DNA of 64,000 nucleotides from Plumapathes pennacea (GCA_964036295.1 OZ038470.1:12281578-12345577); one strand, 5' to 3'. Positions 29,101-40,429 are shown, numbered from the stretch's first letter. Numbers and translations are program-made. The notes: generated by a model not told the origin, from the sequence alone.

Positions 29101-29813
29101 ATACTACTGCTCGCAGGTATACAGCGCATTAAGCAGTTAAAAGTTTACTGAGGTGAAGAAATATACTGCAATGGGATTCGAACTGAAGGTAGGTACGTTT
29201 CTATAGGTGGGGTGGGTAATTTATTTGCATTAAAACATCAAGGTCTATTAGTCCCTGAATTGGTGTTAGTAAAACAAGTGTGTCCCTTCTTTTTTGAGTT
29301 ATCTGAACACTGCTTCTTTTCTATCATAATATTTTTTAACTGCAGCCTCCATGTGCAACGTTTTAAGTGCTATTTTTAAAACCGCCGTAGGCGAAATTCT
29401 AGTAGTAATTGTATCGTGATTTTGTTTGGCGCAATTATGGGATTAGCATTGCTTGCGTAAGTGCGCATGTTTACTGTATAACGTTCATTTTAGAAATTAT
29501 TGGTGTTTTAAATAACAGTGTTGCGTCTATGTGCTGTAAAATATATGTATTTGTTAAATTGAGGGTTGGAATAGATGCATTGACAAAGTTGTGTGTTCAT
29601 CCGCAATGCGGATCCCATAATTGCGCCAAATAGAATCACGATACAATTACTACTAGATTTTCGCCTACGGCGGTTTTAAAAAATTGCATTAAATCGTTAT
29701 GCATGCAGGTAGAATGATAAGTTAAAATTAAAACAACAACAGCAACATGAAAAAATTAAATGTAAATACTACTGCTCGCAGGTATACAGCGCATCAAGCA
29801 GTTAAAAGTTTAC
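26180..29813 (+). repeat. Satellite array, about 664-bp monomers, left part
   Basis: Equivalent points recur at 26751, 27415, 28080, 28744 and 29409 (steps of 664-665). Each monomer holds an inverted pair: an arm containing AAACCGCCGTAGGCGAAATT ... GGCGCAATTATGGG and, about 165 bp on, its reverse complement (CCCATAATTGCGCC ... TTCGCCTACGGCGGTTTT). The other half contains 'aacaacaacagcaacat' and 'gtgacccttcctttttgagttatctg'. The repeated 74-codon frame is not a gene. The BEL element interrupts the array at 29813. Confidence 0.92.
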
Positions 29814-30249
29814 TGTCGCAGAAACTCTATTCGCGCTCAAAAGTTTTTACTCGCTGCTGGTCCGCACGACAAAGGACTGTATCTTTCACTTGCTTTATTA
29901 GTTCCCGACCCAGTTACACATTCTTCGCTACTGCACTCTTCACAACAATCATACTGGGCATCTGCCCTTGTCCTAAAACTGGCCTCTATTTATATGGTCT
30001 AAGCTTGCGTAGTTCTACAGTACAAATTCCGTAGCTTTAGTAATTCTACTGGCTAAAATCCTCGTGTAATTACTGACTAAAGTCCTCATGTAATTTTCCC
30101 TCGACTGTAGTTTTACTGTAGTGTGGAAGCATCTGAAATCTAATACTGGTGAACATAATCTTTTAATAACAACCGGAACTTTCGTGACTGAATCTATAAC
30201 TAAATCAATTAGCTAAATCAATAACATATATACGTGGGTTTTCCCGACA
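29814..30249 (-). repeat. BEL 3' LTR
   Basis: 436 bp, TGTCGCAGAAACTC...CCCGACA on the + strand. By eye it differs from the other LTR at four bases and one 2-bp indel over about 425 bp, plus the inner end of the other copy. Confidence 0.9.
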
Positions 30250-31755
30250 CTCTCCCCCCCTTGACTCGTCTTCGAGTCAAGCATGCTCTTAGTTTTCCAA
30301 CCCGAGTCTATGGCTGCAGCTCGCTTTGGAACTCTCCTTTCAGACGTTGAGGTTTTTGTTGGTTGAGGCTCCTGTACCGCTGCACTTCCGCACGCACTCT
30401 TGACCTCAAGAGGGTACAATAGCTGAACTGGTCTGCTGATGTGCGCGGGTTTTCCCTTTGAAAGGACTCTGACGTTTGCTCCTCTCACCACCTCGTCCTG
30501 GCCTTTCACCAGACTCTCTACTACAGCCAACTTCCAGCTTCCTCTCTTCCTCCCTTCCTCATACACTGTCACTACATCTCCCTCCTTCACTCCTCTTTCT
30601 GTACTCTTTGACTTCCCCTTATGGAACTCTCTCAAATCTGCCAAGTACTCCTTGTGCCATCTTTTCCAAAAGTGCGCTAACTTCTTTGACAAATAGACAA
30701 ACCTTTTGTCTATCCTTCCCTGATCTTCCTCATCTATGTACTCACCTGGATTGCATGACTTGATCCGCCTTCCATAGATAAGGTGTGAGGGAGTTAGTGC
30801 TTCCTCGTCTAACTCTTCATACTCGTACGTTAGTGGCCTAGAGTTTAAGGTGCCTTCTACCTCAACCAAGACTGTTAGTAGCTCATCAAAGGTTAGCCTG
30901 GCATTACCTAAAACCTTTTTAAGACACCTCTTAGCGCTACCTACCATTCTCTCAAAGAACCCACCCCACCAAGGTGCTCTCTCCAGATTAAATTTCCAAG
31001 TGATTCTATTCACTTCCAAAGCTGTTCTCACCTCCGGATGGTCGTACAGATCTTTCAAGGTCTTAGCTGTTGCCTTGAAAGTTTTGGCGTTGTCAGAGAT
31101 CATGAGGTTCGGCGTTCCTCTCCTTGCTGTGAACTTGCGTAAGCATCTTAAGAATGCTGGTGCCGACAAATCTACCACAAGATCTAAATGTACCGCTCGT
31201 GTCACGCAACATGAAAACAACGCTATGTAAACTTTGTTCATGCTGTCGTTCGTCCCTTTAGTAAAAAGGGGACCAGCGAAATCTACACCTACCTTTGAAA
31301 ACGGTGCTGCTTCTCTTACCCTGAAGTCCGGAAGCGCAGCTACGGGTGGACTTCTGTATGGTTTCCCTTCCAGTCGTTTGCATGTTACACAACTGCCGAG
31401 CACTCTCTTCACCATCTGTCTTCCCTTTGGTACCCAATACCTAGCTCGTAACTCTGCGAGCGTCGCTCTAACCCCGCAGTGGTGTACCTTCTCGTGGCAA
31501 TCCCTCACGATCATTTCTGTTAACTTGTGCTCTTTCGGCAATAGAATCGGATTTCTAGCGCTTACCTCTAAGTCCGAGTTTCCCATCCTTCCCCCACATC
31601 GAAAAATTCCGTCCTCCTCCACTATTCCCAGACTATTTCCCAGCTGACTGAAATTTGACTGCTGCTTCACGCCTAGCTGAGCTGACTTAATCCATACTCT
31701 TTCTGCCACTAACAATTCTTCGACCTCCAACCGTCCCGAGCGTCTCGCTCCCCCC
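30213..31755 (-). CDS. BEL/Pao pol, 3' part: integrase
   Basis: Shows the integrase zinc-binding module (HHCG then CVTCKR), then the catalytic core with D in VGVDFAGPLF, D in LMISDNAKTF and E in WWGGFFERMVG. A C-terminal region of the kind that follows BEL/Pao integrases (WKLAVVESL) comes next. Integrase inserts the cDNA into chromosomes. The frame runs about 37 bp into the LTR before stopping. This piece is cut off from the RT part by the Mutator-like element; the first Met is internal, so no true start exists here. Confidence 0.9.
30250..30263 (-). promoter_or_regulatory. BEL polypurine tract
   Basis: On the - strand AAGGGGGGGGAGAG abuts the TGTCGGG start of the 3' LTR, the expected place of the plus-strand primer. 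Confidence 0.8.
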
Positions 31756-31764
31756 TTACAACTC
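31756..31764. repeat. Left 9-bp target duplication of the Mutator-like element
   Basis: TTACAACTC, identical to 41656-41664. Nine bases is the usual MULE duplication length. Confidence 0.85.
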
Positions 31765-32664
31765 GGTTGTTACGAAAACTAAGACCCATGAAAACGAAGA
31801 CCTAAGACCTAAGACCTAAGACCCAAAAACGAAGACCCCCCTAAAACTCTCGTAAGACGGCTCATAGGAGCCCGCGCTGTGTTCTGTTACTTTGTGCGAG
31901 TGTCTGTTTGATTCCACGTGCGTTTTAACGGGGGGTCTTAGTTTTCGTAATAACCCCTTCGTTTTACGAAAACTAAGACCCTATCACAAATTAGCCGTAA
32001 CAAGCACATCTGCCTCCGTGTTGCGACCAGGGTGAACAGTGAAACGAATAAAGTCAAACGGAGGTGTCTGTTTGATTCTACGTGCGTTTTAAGAGGGGGT
32101 CTTAGTTTTCGTAATAACCCCTTCGTTTTACGAAAACTAAGACCCTATCACAAATTAGCCGTAACAAGCACATCTGCCTCCGTGTTGCGACCAGGGTGAA
32201 CAGTGAAACGAATAAAGTCAAACGGAGTTGTCTGTTTGATTCTACGTGCGTTTTAAGAGGGGGTCTTAGTTTTCGTAATAACCCCTTCGTTTTACGAAAA
32301 CTAAGACCCTATCACAAATTAGCCGTAACAAGCACATCTGCCTCCGCGTTGCGACCAGGGTGAACAGTGAAACGAATAAAGTCAAACGGAGGTGTCTGTT
32401 TGATTCCACGTGCGTTTTAACGGGGGGTCTTAGTTTTCGTAATAACCCCTTCGTTTTACGAAAACTAAGACCCTATCACAAATTAGTCGTAACAAGCATA
32501 TCTGCTTCTTTGCTGCGACCGAGGCGAACAGTGAAACGAATAAAGTCAAACGGAGGTGTCTGTTTGATTCTACGTGCGTTTTAAGAGGGGGTCTTAGTTT
32601 TCGTAATATCCCCTTCCTTTTACGAAAACTAAGACCCTACCACAATTTAGCCATAATAAACATA
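31765..32664 (+). repeat. Left terminal inverted repeat: array of 164-bp units
   Basis: After about 170 bp of terminal sequence (with four AAGACCT-type short repeats) come five units. The phrase GTCTTAGTTTTCGTAATA recurs at 31935, 32099, 32263, 32427 and 32591, exactly 164 bp apart. Each contains a palindrome: GGGTCTTAGTTTTCGTAA, an 11-13 nt loop, then TTACGAAAACTAAGACCC, the same sequence as the transposon tip. They probably act as multiple transposase-binding sites (inference). Confidence 0.9.
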
Positions 32665-33262
32665 TGTAATATTGATGGGAGGCTGTGCTGTATTTCTTCC
32701 TCCAAGTGCGTTTCAACAGAACAGTTTAGCGGATGTTTTAGTCTACCGTGACGTCCGAAGTACTGGGAGTTCGTAAATACGTAACCAGACAGGAAGCCTC
32801 ATTCATTGTAAAATCACGTATATTCATCAATAATAGCATAATTGGCATTGTTATGGAATGTGATACAATATTTTGATTTACGATTTATACATTATGGCGA
32901 AAAACAGGTTACAGGCACGAAAGAATCGAAAGAACATAACGGCTTTGTAGAAAGAACATAAATTGTGACATTGTAGAGAATACCTCAATCTTATAGCAAC
33001 TAACACTTGTCAATGGTGAATAAAAGCTTACAAAGTATTGTTTCCTTGAGGCACCGCTTCATAAGACAGCAATTTAAAAAGTTCTCTGCATAATGTTTAG
33101 AGTTCATATATTTCAAATTTGAAAACCAAAAAAAGAGAAACTTTTAAAAATCGCAAAACATGAACTGTAACAGGAAAAACAATTTTATGGTCCCATCTTA
33201 GAACACAAAATTTGGTAACTACATCTTACAATCCCTTTGATTTGTTAGATGTTCTTGAAGCA
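32665..33262. other. Non-coding interior, 3' of the transposase
   Basis: AT-rich, about 600 bp, with no frame or repeat recognised. Probably the transposase 3' UTR and spacer. Confidence 0.5.
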
Positions 33263-36233
33263 TTAGATTTCCATTGAAAAATGCCTTCTGAGGTACACTT
33301 TGTGGGATTCCTGTAGCTTCCCGCGAACTTCAGGCGGAATGACGACGTAGTCGTTGGAGAAGTATGGGAAACGTTCTTTCATGCAAGAGAGGTCCGCATG
33401 GTAGTACCTCGTGGCCTCTTTAGTCGATGCCTGCTTTCTACTCCAGTCGCCTTGTAAGGGAAAATAGAACCTCTCCTTGTGCTCGAATACCAAATCGTGT
33501 GGTATAACACGCACACGATGGCAGAAATCACGTCGACACTGCTTGCAGGTCTTAGCTTCCTTCAGTAAGATCTTTAAGACGAAGGGGTTGTCGTTGTGGT
33601 GGATTGCGGTGTACAACTGACCTGGTTGGCACTGCTGACTGCTCACAATTCGGCTTGGTTGATGTACCGAAGAAGGAGGGCGATACGGAAACCTGCAGGC
33701 TGAACCCTTCTTTCCAGCCACCGCCTTGTTTACATTCGCTTCAGCCAACGCAGATCGTCCGCCTGCCCTTCTCCCTCCCTTTGCAACAAAGTGAAGATGC
33801 TCCTCCAGGACTCCGACATTATCTGCTACGGCGATGGAATGCTTGCAGATCTTATCATATTTGAAGCAAGGGCACCGACATGCAACGTGGTTTTTGTTCA
33901 CCACGCATTCCACCTTTCCATGCTTCGCCTGCCTGGACGCCACTTCAAACTTGTTGGCATTTGCGACGTCGAAAGATGCCTTTTGCTGGATAGCAGCTGG
34001 CAAGTTTAAAAGGGATATTGCACCCTCGACAACGGCAGATGCGACATCTTCTTGGCAAATCCCCTTCTCCTTCAAGAAGGCGGCAGCGTCCGTTGAAAGT
34101 TCCCTGAACTCTCTGCTTTCCACTTCACAACCTTCGCTGATCTTGACTACCTTCCCCTGCAACGCGTCCCCTACCGACATGGCATTCACTTTCTTCATGT
34201 ACGCATCCCGTTTATCCTCTGACCAATCGAACCAAGTATCGACAGGCACGGCAATATGAGCGGCAACATCTGCCAGCTGATATTGCTCACTCAATCCACA
34301 TACAGCCATCTGGAACTCCTCCTGCTGCCTGGTGTGAATCTCCTCGAACACATGTCGAGTGAATTCAACCTTTGAAAGGTTATCGCTTTGCCCCCTGTTG
34401 CTGACACGCAGGTAGTCTAACTTCGCTTGCGACATTACGTGATTCATGGCTTCTGAAGGGTTGGTATAGGGGCGAACAGGTTTGCCGGTCACATGGTCAA
34501 CTGGCATGCCAGCCTCCTTTCGATACTTTAGCGTCATCTTCTTTCCAATCATGGATTGTCTCTCAATCAAGTATTTTGAGAACTGGGGCTCGTACGGACT
34601 CTCTTTCTTAAGAATATCCGTCTCTTCTTTGTCAAGATCATCTTTGCACGACTGTAGCTTTTCCTTCACGTCATGTTTGTCCGCGGCATCGACGATTCCT
34701 TCGCTTTTGTTTGGAACACCAAAGATCTTGTCCAAGAAGAACTTCTGTGATTTCTTTTCTCTGATTCCAATTCTTCTGAGCTCTTCTTTACAGTTCCCCT
34801 CAAAGTGCTTCACACATCGCAGGTGCTTTGCCTTTGGTAGGTCGGAGTTCCATGCCAAATCTAGGGCTTTCTCACCATCGGTGATGTACCCCTTACATTT
34901 GTCTAGGCCTTTGCAGGCAGCCACACAGGTAGACGACAACACTTTGTGTGTTTGAAAGTCTTTCCTATGATGTATCATAGTAGGACCAAGGAAGATAGGG
35001 CTCTTGCCAGTTCTCTTTGAAGTTAGGAACAAGTGTTTGTAGACCACTGGTGTAACCTCAAACTGGCCCATATTGAACGTTGGGTCAATAGACAATGGAT
35101 GGCTGAGTTCCTCATTTGTCGTAAACTTAGACAGGTCAGAGCACATCACATCTGTGCCGAGGATCCACAGGTCTGTAGGCATATCTTGGTGACGCAGGAC
35201 CAATTTTTCTTCTTTCGATCTGGCATAAACGAGAAGGTCATCGACCGGATCTACAGCTTTCTTGGCCCGTGCGTTTATGTCGTAAATTTGTTTACGAGAA
35301 CGGGGCAGAACTCCAGGAGTTCGCGCTCTGCTGGGCCCTCCACCCTGCTCTTTTACCTTTCTGTAAACATGCGACTGTGGCTTCTTGGTCACCTGCTGCT
35401 TGATCGCTTGTATCGTGGACTTTGATGTGGGATAGAATGGTAACTTCGATCCGCTTCGGCTGTTCCCATGTGACAGTACTTCAAACTGTACCTTATCCTC
35501 TCCGGAGTGGTACTGCAGCAAAGCTGTTTCATGGACAATCTTAGAATCTCCGTTCTTTAACAAGAATATAGATCGAACAAGTGCTGGACATGCCTTGTTG
35601 CCTTTTGAATTGATGTGTAGATGGTACTGGTTCTCGCCACTAAGATTCTCTGCCTTTTTTGATAACACTGTGAAGTTGAACTCGTCGTTGATGTTATCAC
35701 ACTCCACTGTCCAGATACAGCACCTCAATACCTTCGTGTATGCACCACTCATGTCGTCTTTGATGTCTTCCCAGTTCTCATATTGACTCGTGTTAACTAG
35801 AAACGCTGCATTCTCTCGGACTCGTACAGGATGACGATCGCAGCGCACATTCTTCATACTTCTACATAAGAGGATGTGTGATGCTTCTGCTGGAGTGTAA
35901 CGGGCTTTCTTTCTTGACTCAAACACAGGCGTTTCCAGGTTATTTTCCCAATACAGTGTTTCCTGGAGGAAAAAGCAAAATCGGAGAGCGAAAGTGTAAG
36001 AATAAAGTTTCTTCTCTTTTCCATTACTGCTCGTCATTTTTATCTCATTTCCTCTTTTTTTTTTCTCTCCTTTTTTTCTTTTTGTTGTTTCATTTTGCGA
36101 CTAGATCTTTTTTCCCTTTGAATGGATTATTTTTGCAGTCCTTAAAATTCTCTTCTGCTAACACGGGCTCTTATACCTGGTCTCCTGGTTCGTTTGATTT
36201 TTCTTTGGCCGCTGCACCAGAAGAGGTTTCCAT
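33263..36233 (-). CDS. Mutator-like transposase with SWIM zinc finger, two exons
   Basis: Cuts and inserts the element in the nucleus. Preferred model: exon 1 36233-36177 (start METSSGAAAK, donor CCAG|GTATAA) joined in phase 0 to exon 2 35962-33263 (acceptor CTTTTTCCTCCAG), about 918 residues. Residues of the spliced protein: catalytic Asp about 312 (LSIDPTFNMG), Asp about 381 (YITDGEKAL), a CVKH pair about 402-405, Glu about 523 (NPSEAMNHV), SWIM finger about 714-727 (CRCPCFKYDKICKH), and a second Cys pair (CKQCRRDFCH) near 825-834. This fits the MULE DDE fold plus SWIM. The alternative unspliced start at 36037 would translate the polypyrimidine tract (RFCFFLQ), so it is less likely. No disabling mutation seen. 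Confidence 0.85.
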
Positions 36234-36824
36234 GATGATCGAGTCACCCTACAAAATGTAAATACATAAGCATTCTGAACTACAGCTAAAAATAAAAGAA
36301 GATCCGAAGCAGTACAGTAGCCATTTCCAAAAGGTAGGCCTTTCGATACTTTCATCAGTTGAATGAATATACTAATTTTTCATATTTTAATAATAAATAT
36401 CATAATATTCCAAAATTCCAATTTTTCATAATTTAGTTTTAATATTTTTATAATGTTTTTTCAAGTATATATGCTGTAAACCCTACCGTTTTATGCAAAG
36501 TAATGATTACGGCCTAGTGGGGTTGATAACAATGTTAAGGCTAGCCCCTCTAACTTTCAGTCTGCAACACGATTCACATTCTAAATCAGCTAACTAGGCC
36601 GTATTTAAAAATGCACGCACCTGATAATCGTTATTGCTGTCACCCGAAGGAACTTCTTGCTCAGTATGTTCCCCTGACCTGGCACATAGAGCATAAGGAG
36701 AAATCAGTTTGTGATATGATTATGTGTACGGAAGCATCTGTTTACGAACTGCGAACAGGGGAGTACAGCGAAAGCTATATTTCATTTCTTGTATATTTCA
36801 AGGAGTTAAGTACAATTTTGACTT
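36234..36824. other. Spacer between the cargo gene and the transposase gene
   Basis: About 590 bp, AT-rich, containing the end of the cargo transcript and the presumed transposase promoter (both genes on the - strand). No further frame recognised. Confidence 0.45.
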
Positions 36825-37631
36825 TTAGCATTGTTGTATTATTATTCTAATTCCAATTGTGAGGCAATTGAAGCAATTTATATACCTTTCAACCTTTGAC
36901 ATCATGGCAAATGACTGGTGTACATTATTCACAACCCCGCTGCATCGTAGTCGCTTGATCATCCATTCGGTCATCGACTGAAGTTGGCAGCGGTGACTTG
37001 GAAAAACCACTAGAGCACCTCCACCGGTTCCTCCCAGATTTTCCGCAAGTGTGTGAGTGTCGACCAGGAAGAGCGCCCCAGAGATGTTTCCAGCGAGGAA
37101 GACGTATCCACCACAAGTGTAGATGCCTGCAGCGGGAGATGTAGATGTCTGCAAGGTGCTTAAAGCTCTCTCCAAATCTCCCGAGGGGTCATCTGGATGC
37201 ATACATTCCTCAGTTAATTCGTAGTCACTGGGAACAATTCCTGAATCGCGGAGTATCATATATGCCTCTGAAGCATCGTAGAAGCGCTCCACGTCCCTTA
37301 AGGGATTAAATTTCCGAGGGTAAGCTCTGATGACGGATTCAGCAAGCGTTACGAGGTCTTGCCAGTTGCTTGATAGTGCGATAGAAAACGCCGCCGATCT
37401 CAGAATGCAGTGGGCCAGACTGACGCAGAGGAAAGCGCAGCTGTTGGTGGCATCATTCTCAGGATAAGGAGGGCATCTTCCAGCACATACAGCTGCATCA
37501 TATGTTTCCAATGCACTACTTTGGCTAATGGAGAGCGGGTACACCTTGAACACGAAATCAACGGTCGACCTGGATAGGTGACCCAGTGGATGTTCCTCGT
37601 CATCGGGTTCTCTTGTCAGATCAATGACCGT
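36825..37631 (-). CDS. Last exon of the cargo gene: papain-like cysteine protease domain
   Basis: Acceptor ATTTCATTTTAAAG just before 37631. Encodes TVIDLTREPDDEEHPLGHLS, then NDATNSCAFLCVSLAH with the candidate nucleophile, then GALFLVDTHTLAENLGGTGG with the Asp-His pair, then GALVVFPS. The family's Gly-rich loop after the His is present. The last about 35 residues look less conserved in character. Confidence 0.7.
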   Translation of the reverse strand, partial: TVIDLTREPDDEEHPLGHLSRSTVDFVFKVYPLSISQSSALETYDAAVCAGRCPPYPENDATNSCAFLCVSLAHCILRSAAFSIALSSNWQDLVTLAESVIRAYPRKFNPLRDVERFYDASEAYMILRDSGIVPSDYELTEECMHPDDPSGDLERALSTLQTSTSPAAGIYTCGGYVFLAGNISGALFLVDTHTLAENLGGTGGGALVVFPSHRCQLQSMTEWMIKRLRCSGVVNNVHQSFAMMSKVERYINCFNCLTIGIRIIIQQC

Positions 37632-39984
37632 CTTTAAAATGAAATAAAATATTTGTCGAATCAAATTACCAGTTTGCACTGACTAGCTTAACCAGTGATC
37701 TTTTTATCACCCTTTGTAGCGTGCATGGTTTATTCTTGTATTAAAAATCGGTCTGTCTCAGTGTTCATTTCTAAATTTTTGTACACCAATTAATGTACCA
37801 CCACAGTGAGTGTCACATTAGCAACAGTGTCTATCTCCTTACCTTGACATGGATTGGTACATTTGAAGTGTTATTCCCTGCATCGCATCGACGCCGCTTG
37901 GTGCTTGGTTTTTGTAAAGAAGAGAAAATCATATAAACACATAGGACGAAAAATAAAAGGATGAATGGCGTGTTGTATACAAGTAGCAGCAGCAAGATTG
38001 CCTGGTTTGTAAAAATATAAAATTATACATTTCGTTTTGTACATTTCTTGTAGGGCAGGTTCGAATGTTAACGCAATGTTTATAAGAAGAAGTGTTCACT
38101 GTCTCTGCAAGGAATTACTACAAAATGGATGAAACAAGCGTCACTACCTTGGGCTTGCTGTCCTTCTCTTCGGAGATGTGTCATGCAAATGGGAACGAGT
38201 TCGAAGGTATCGTTTCTATGAAACGAGAAAAGACAGTGGTAAATATTTTTAAAGTTTAGCCTCAATCCTAAAATCGCAAAAGACAAGTTGTTCACCTGAT
38301 GATCATTCAGCTGCAAAGGTGTACTGGCGGGGATGTCTTCGTTTATCGGGGCATTTCCTGCTATAAACGTAAGTACAAGGTGTGATGAACGGCAAATTGG
38401 GGCGGTATTGTACTGATTTCTGTGTATGTTTTTAAACTGCTTCGAGTTAAATAGAAAAAAGACGTTGCGCGTCTTGAGAAATGCTCTTTACCCAAAAGGG
38501 TGCGGACAGATCCGTTTGGACCTGATTTTCGCGAATATCTTTCATTGATCTGATCTGAATTGCACTCTACCTTTAACGAGTATGAAAAATATAATACTAG
38601 ATCTGCATTCTTCAGTCCCAGACCTTTAAAACGATATATTGTAATAGAATTTATCATAAATAGCAACGCTACAATAATTTTTTTTCCTAAAATATTTTTG
38701 CACAACGCGGTAACTTTTATCGGAACCTTAACAGGTTATTAGCTGCATTACCCGCAACACACGAATATTACGCGCCACTCGCAATATTGTTATCTGCGAC
38801 TTGAGAATAAAACGAATCACACGTTTCTTACCCGGATCACCGTCATCATTTGCATCCATTTTGTGTAGAACAACTGTATTTCTCATTGCACTGTTCTGGC
38901 TCACTTGAAGAGGAACGTCAGGGCAGTTCGGGGCACTTGCATTGCGCATGGTTATGTTGCGGACAATGTCCTTTGTATCGGGCCTGTCCTCTGGTTGGAA
39001 ACTGGTACACTTATCGAAGATCTTAACTAATCTGTACCAGTCGGTTTCTTGATACACCTTGTATTTTGGTGAATGGCGCGGCTTCTTCCTACTCAAGATC
39101 ATTCTTTCCAGCTCACTTAGACACTTGCCCTGACTTATGTGACGCAGTTCAATTTGGTAGGGATATCGCGTGTCAGGATTAACAATGACATAGAAAACCA
39201 TGCCCAGAGCCCAGACATCCACTGCTTTTAAGTCTTTAATCGAAAGACTTGAGCCCGGAGCATTTACGAACAACTCTGGCGCTCTATAGGCCGGCGTACC
39301 ACGTGCGTTGTTGGTTGTGGCTAGTCGACAGAGCTGGGCAGTCTGATTTGCCACTGAACGACTCTCTCCGAAGTCGGCCAATTTGCAAATGATTGGTTTG
39401 GTCTCGAAAATTTCCCGGATAAGATTCACAGACAAATCTCGGTAATGTTTATTCGAGACGAGAATGTTAGCTGTTTTGATATCCCGATGAACAATTTCAC
39501 GCTGGTGCAGGTAGGCAAGTCCCCGGGAAATATCCTCAGCAATTTTCGGTTGGAAGGGAAACTGCTCCAAATTTCCTGAAGTCTCAACGTATCGGAGAAA
39601 GTCCTCGAGGTTGCTAACCTTCTCTGATCCGCCAAATGGGGTGAAATCAAAGTATACATATTCGAGCATTATAGCGCACGGGTTAACACACGCCGCTACC
39701 ATGCGCACAACGTGCTCATCATCTATCTCCATTAGGATCTTTGCTTCCTTGAGAAAAAGGCATTGCTCGTACGTCTCCTTGCTCAAAATTTTCTTAATGA
39801 CAACCTTCTCTCCCTCACAGCTTCCTCTTTTCGCAACAAACACAGAGCCGAACGTGCCTTGACCAATGGGATCTTCTTTTTCGAACAGCTCCGTCCAGTT
39901 GAATAAGGGAACATTTGCGCCCAACAGGGATCCTAGCGCGTCTGGTGCCGTAGATGGCTTCAAAGTTGGAAACTTGGAAGACAT
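36825..39984 (-). CDS. Protein kinase - cysteine protease (deubiquitinase-like) fusion, five exons
   Basis: Exons on the - strand: 39984-38832, 38360-38296, 38215-38148, 37903-37843, 37631-36825. All junctions agree in phase; total 2,154 nt = 717 residues plus stop. Kinase: Gly loop GQGTFGSV 41-48, Lys64 (VVIK), Glu80, catalytic HRDIKTAN 166-173, DFG 204-206, GTPAYRAPE 229-237, DVWALG 256-261, so active by sequence and Ser/Thr or tyrosine-kinase-like. A basic linker follows (KRRTASPR, STKRRR, possible nuclear signal). The second domain has NSC with Cys514 and VDTH with Asp640/His642, the Cys...Asp-x-His pattern of papain-fold deubiquitinases (OTU/UL36-type); substrate unknown. Exon 3's donor (AAG|GTAGTG) is the weakest site. 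If not spliced so, these are two adjacent genes. Likely host-derived cargo. Confidence 0.72.
38832..39984 (-). CDS. Exon 1 of the cargo gene: complete kinase domain
   Basis: Start ATG at 39984 (MSSKFPTLKPSTAPD), donor CCGG|GTAAGA at 38832/38831. It holds the entire kinase fold in one exon, 384 residues plus one base. All invariant residues are present, including the Arg of the PEDRPDT helix. Reading on through the donor gives an implausible basic tail, which supports splicing. Confidence 0.85.
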
Positions 39985-39999
39985 ATTTGCTCTATCAGG

Positions 40000-40429
40000 T
40001 CACATTGCGAAGAGTATAGTGTGGAACTAAACATGCAAATTTTGTATGTGCGACGCGAACCCCAGGAGCGCGAGATTTTCTTTTTGTCCCATTGATGATG
40101 TCAACTTCCGGTTTAAAAGGCTTCTCGATTTGGACAACTGACAGTTATCGAAATACCTTTACTGTTTTTATTTATTTTTTATCATTAAACAAATGAAATA
40201 GTAAGCTAAAATATCAAAAGTCATTTACGAAATCAGAATGACCACACGCTAATTTTTATTACTCCTGACTTCTTTACTCTTTTGCATCTGTCAAAGGTGC
40301 GAATGTTGCAAGAATGTGCGACATTTCTTCGTTTAATTAAATTGATAATGCATGCAATTATACTTCCTCGCACTTCTGACCGCAAATATGCTTGTTATTC
40401 GTGCCAACCTATTGGGGTCTTGTCTAGAT
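40000..40429 (-). promoter_or_regulatory. Presumed promoter of the kinase-protease gene
   Basis: Non-coding stretch between the cargo start and the right terminal array. About 120 bp upstream of the ATG, the - strand reads ACCGGAAGT (40104-40112), an ETS-type site, next to a TGACATCA half-CRE-like sequence. No TATA box. Inference only. Confidence 0.4.

Noticed and set aside
31790-31830. Telomere-like repeat (CCTAAGA)n at the transposon end
   Set aside because: Only four short units with AAGACCT, not the TTAGGG repeat of cnidarian telomeres, and mirrored at the other end as part of the terminal repeat.
37904-37995. Transmembrane segment (a hydrophobic LLLLLVYN...FVLCVY stretch) in the cargo protein
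   Set aside because: An alternative acceptor further upstream would add this stretch but does not match the phase of the preceding exon; the acceptor at 37904/37905 joins in phase, so the hydrophobic frame is treated as intron. A different exon 3 end could revive it.
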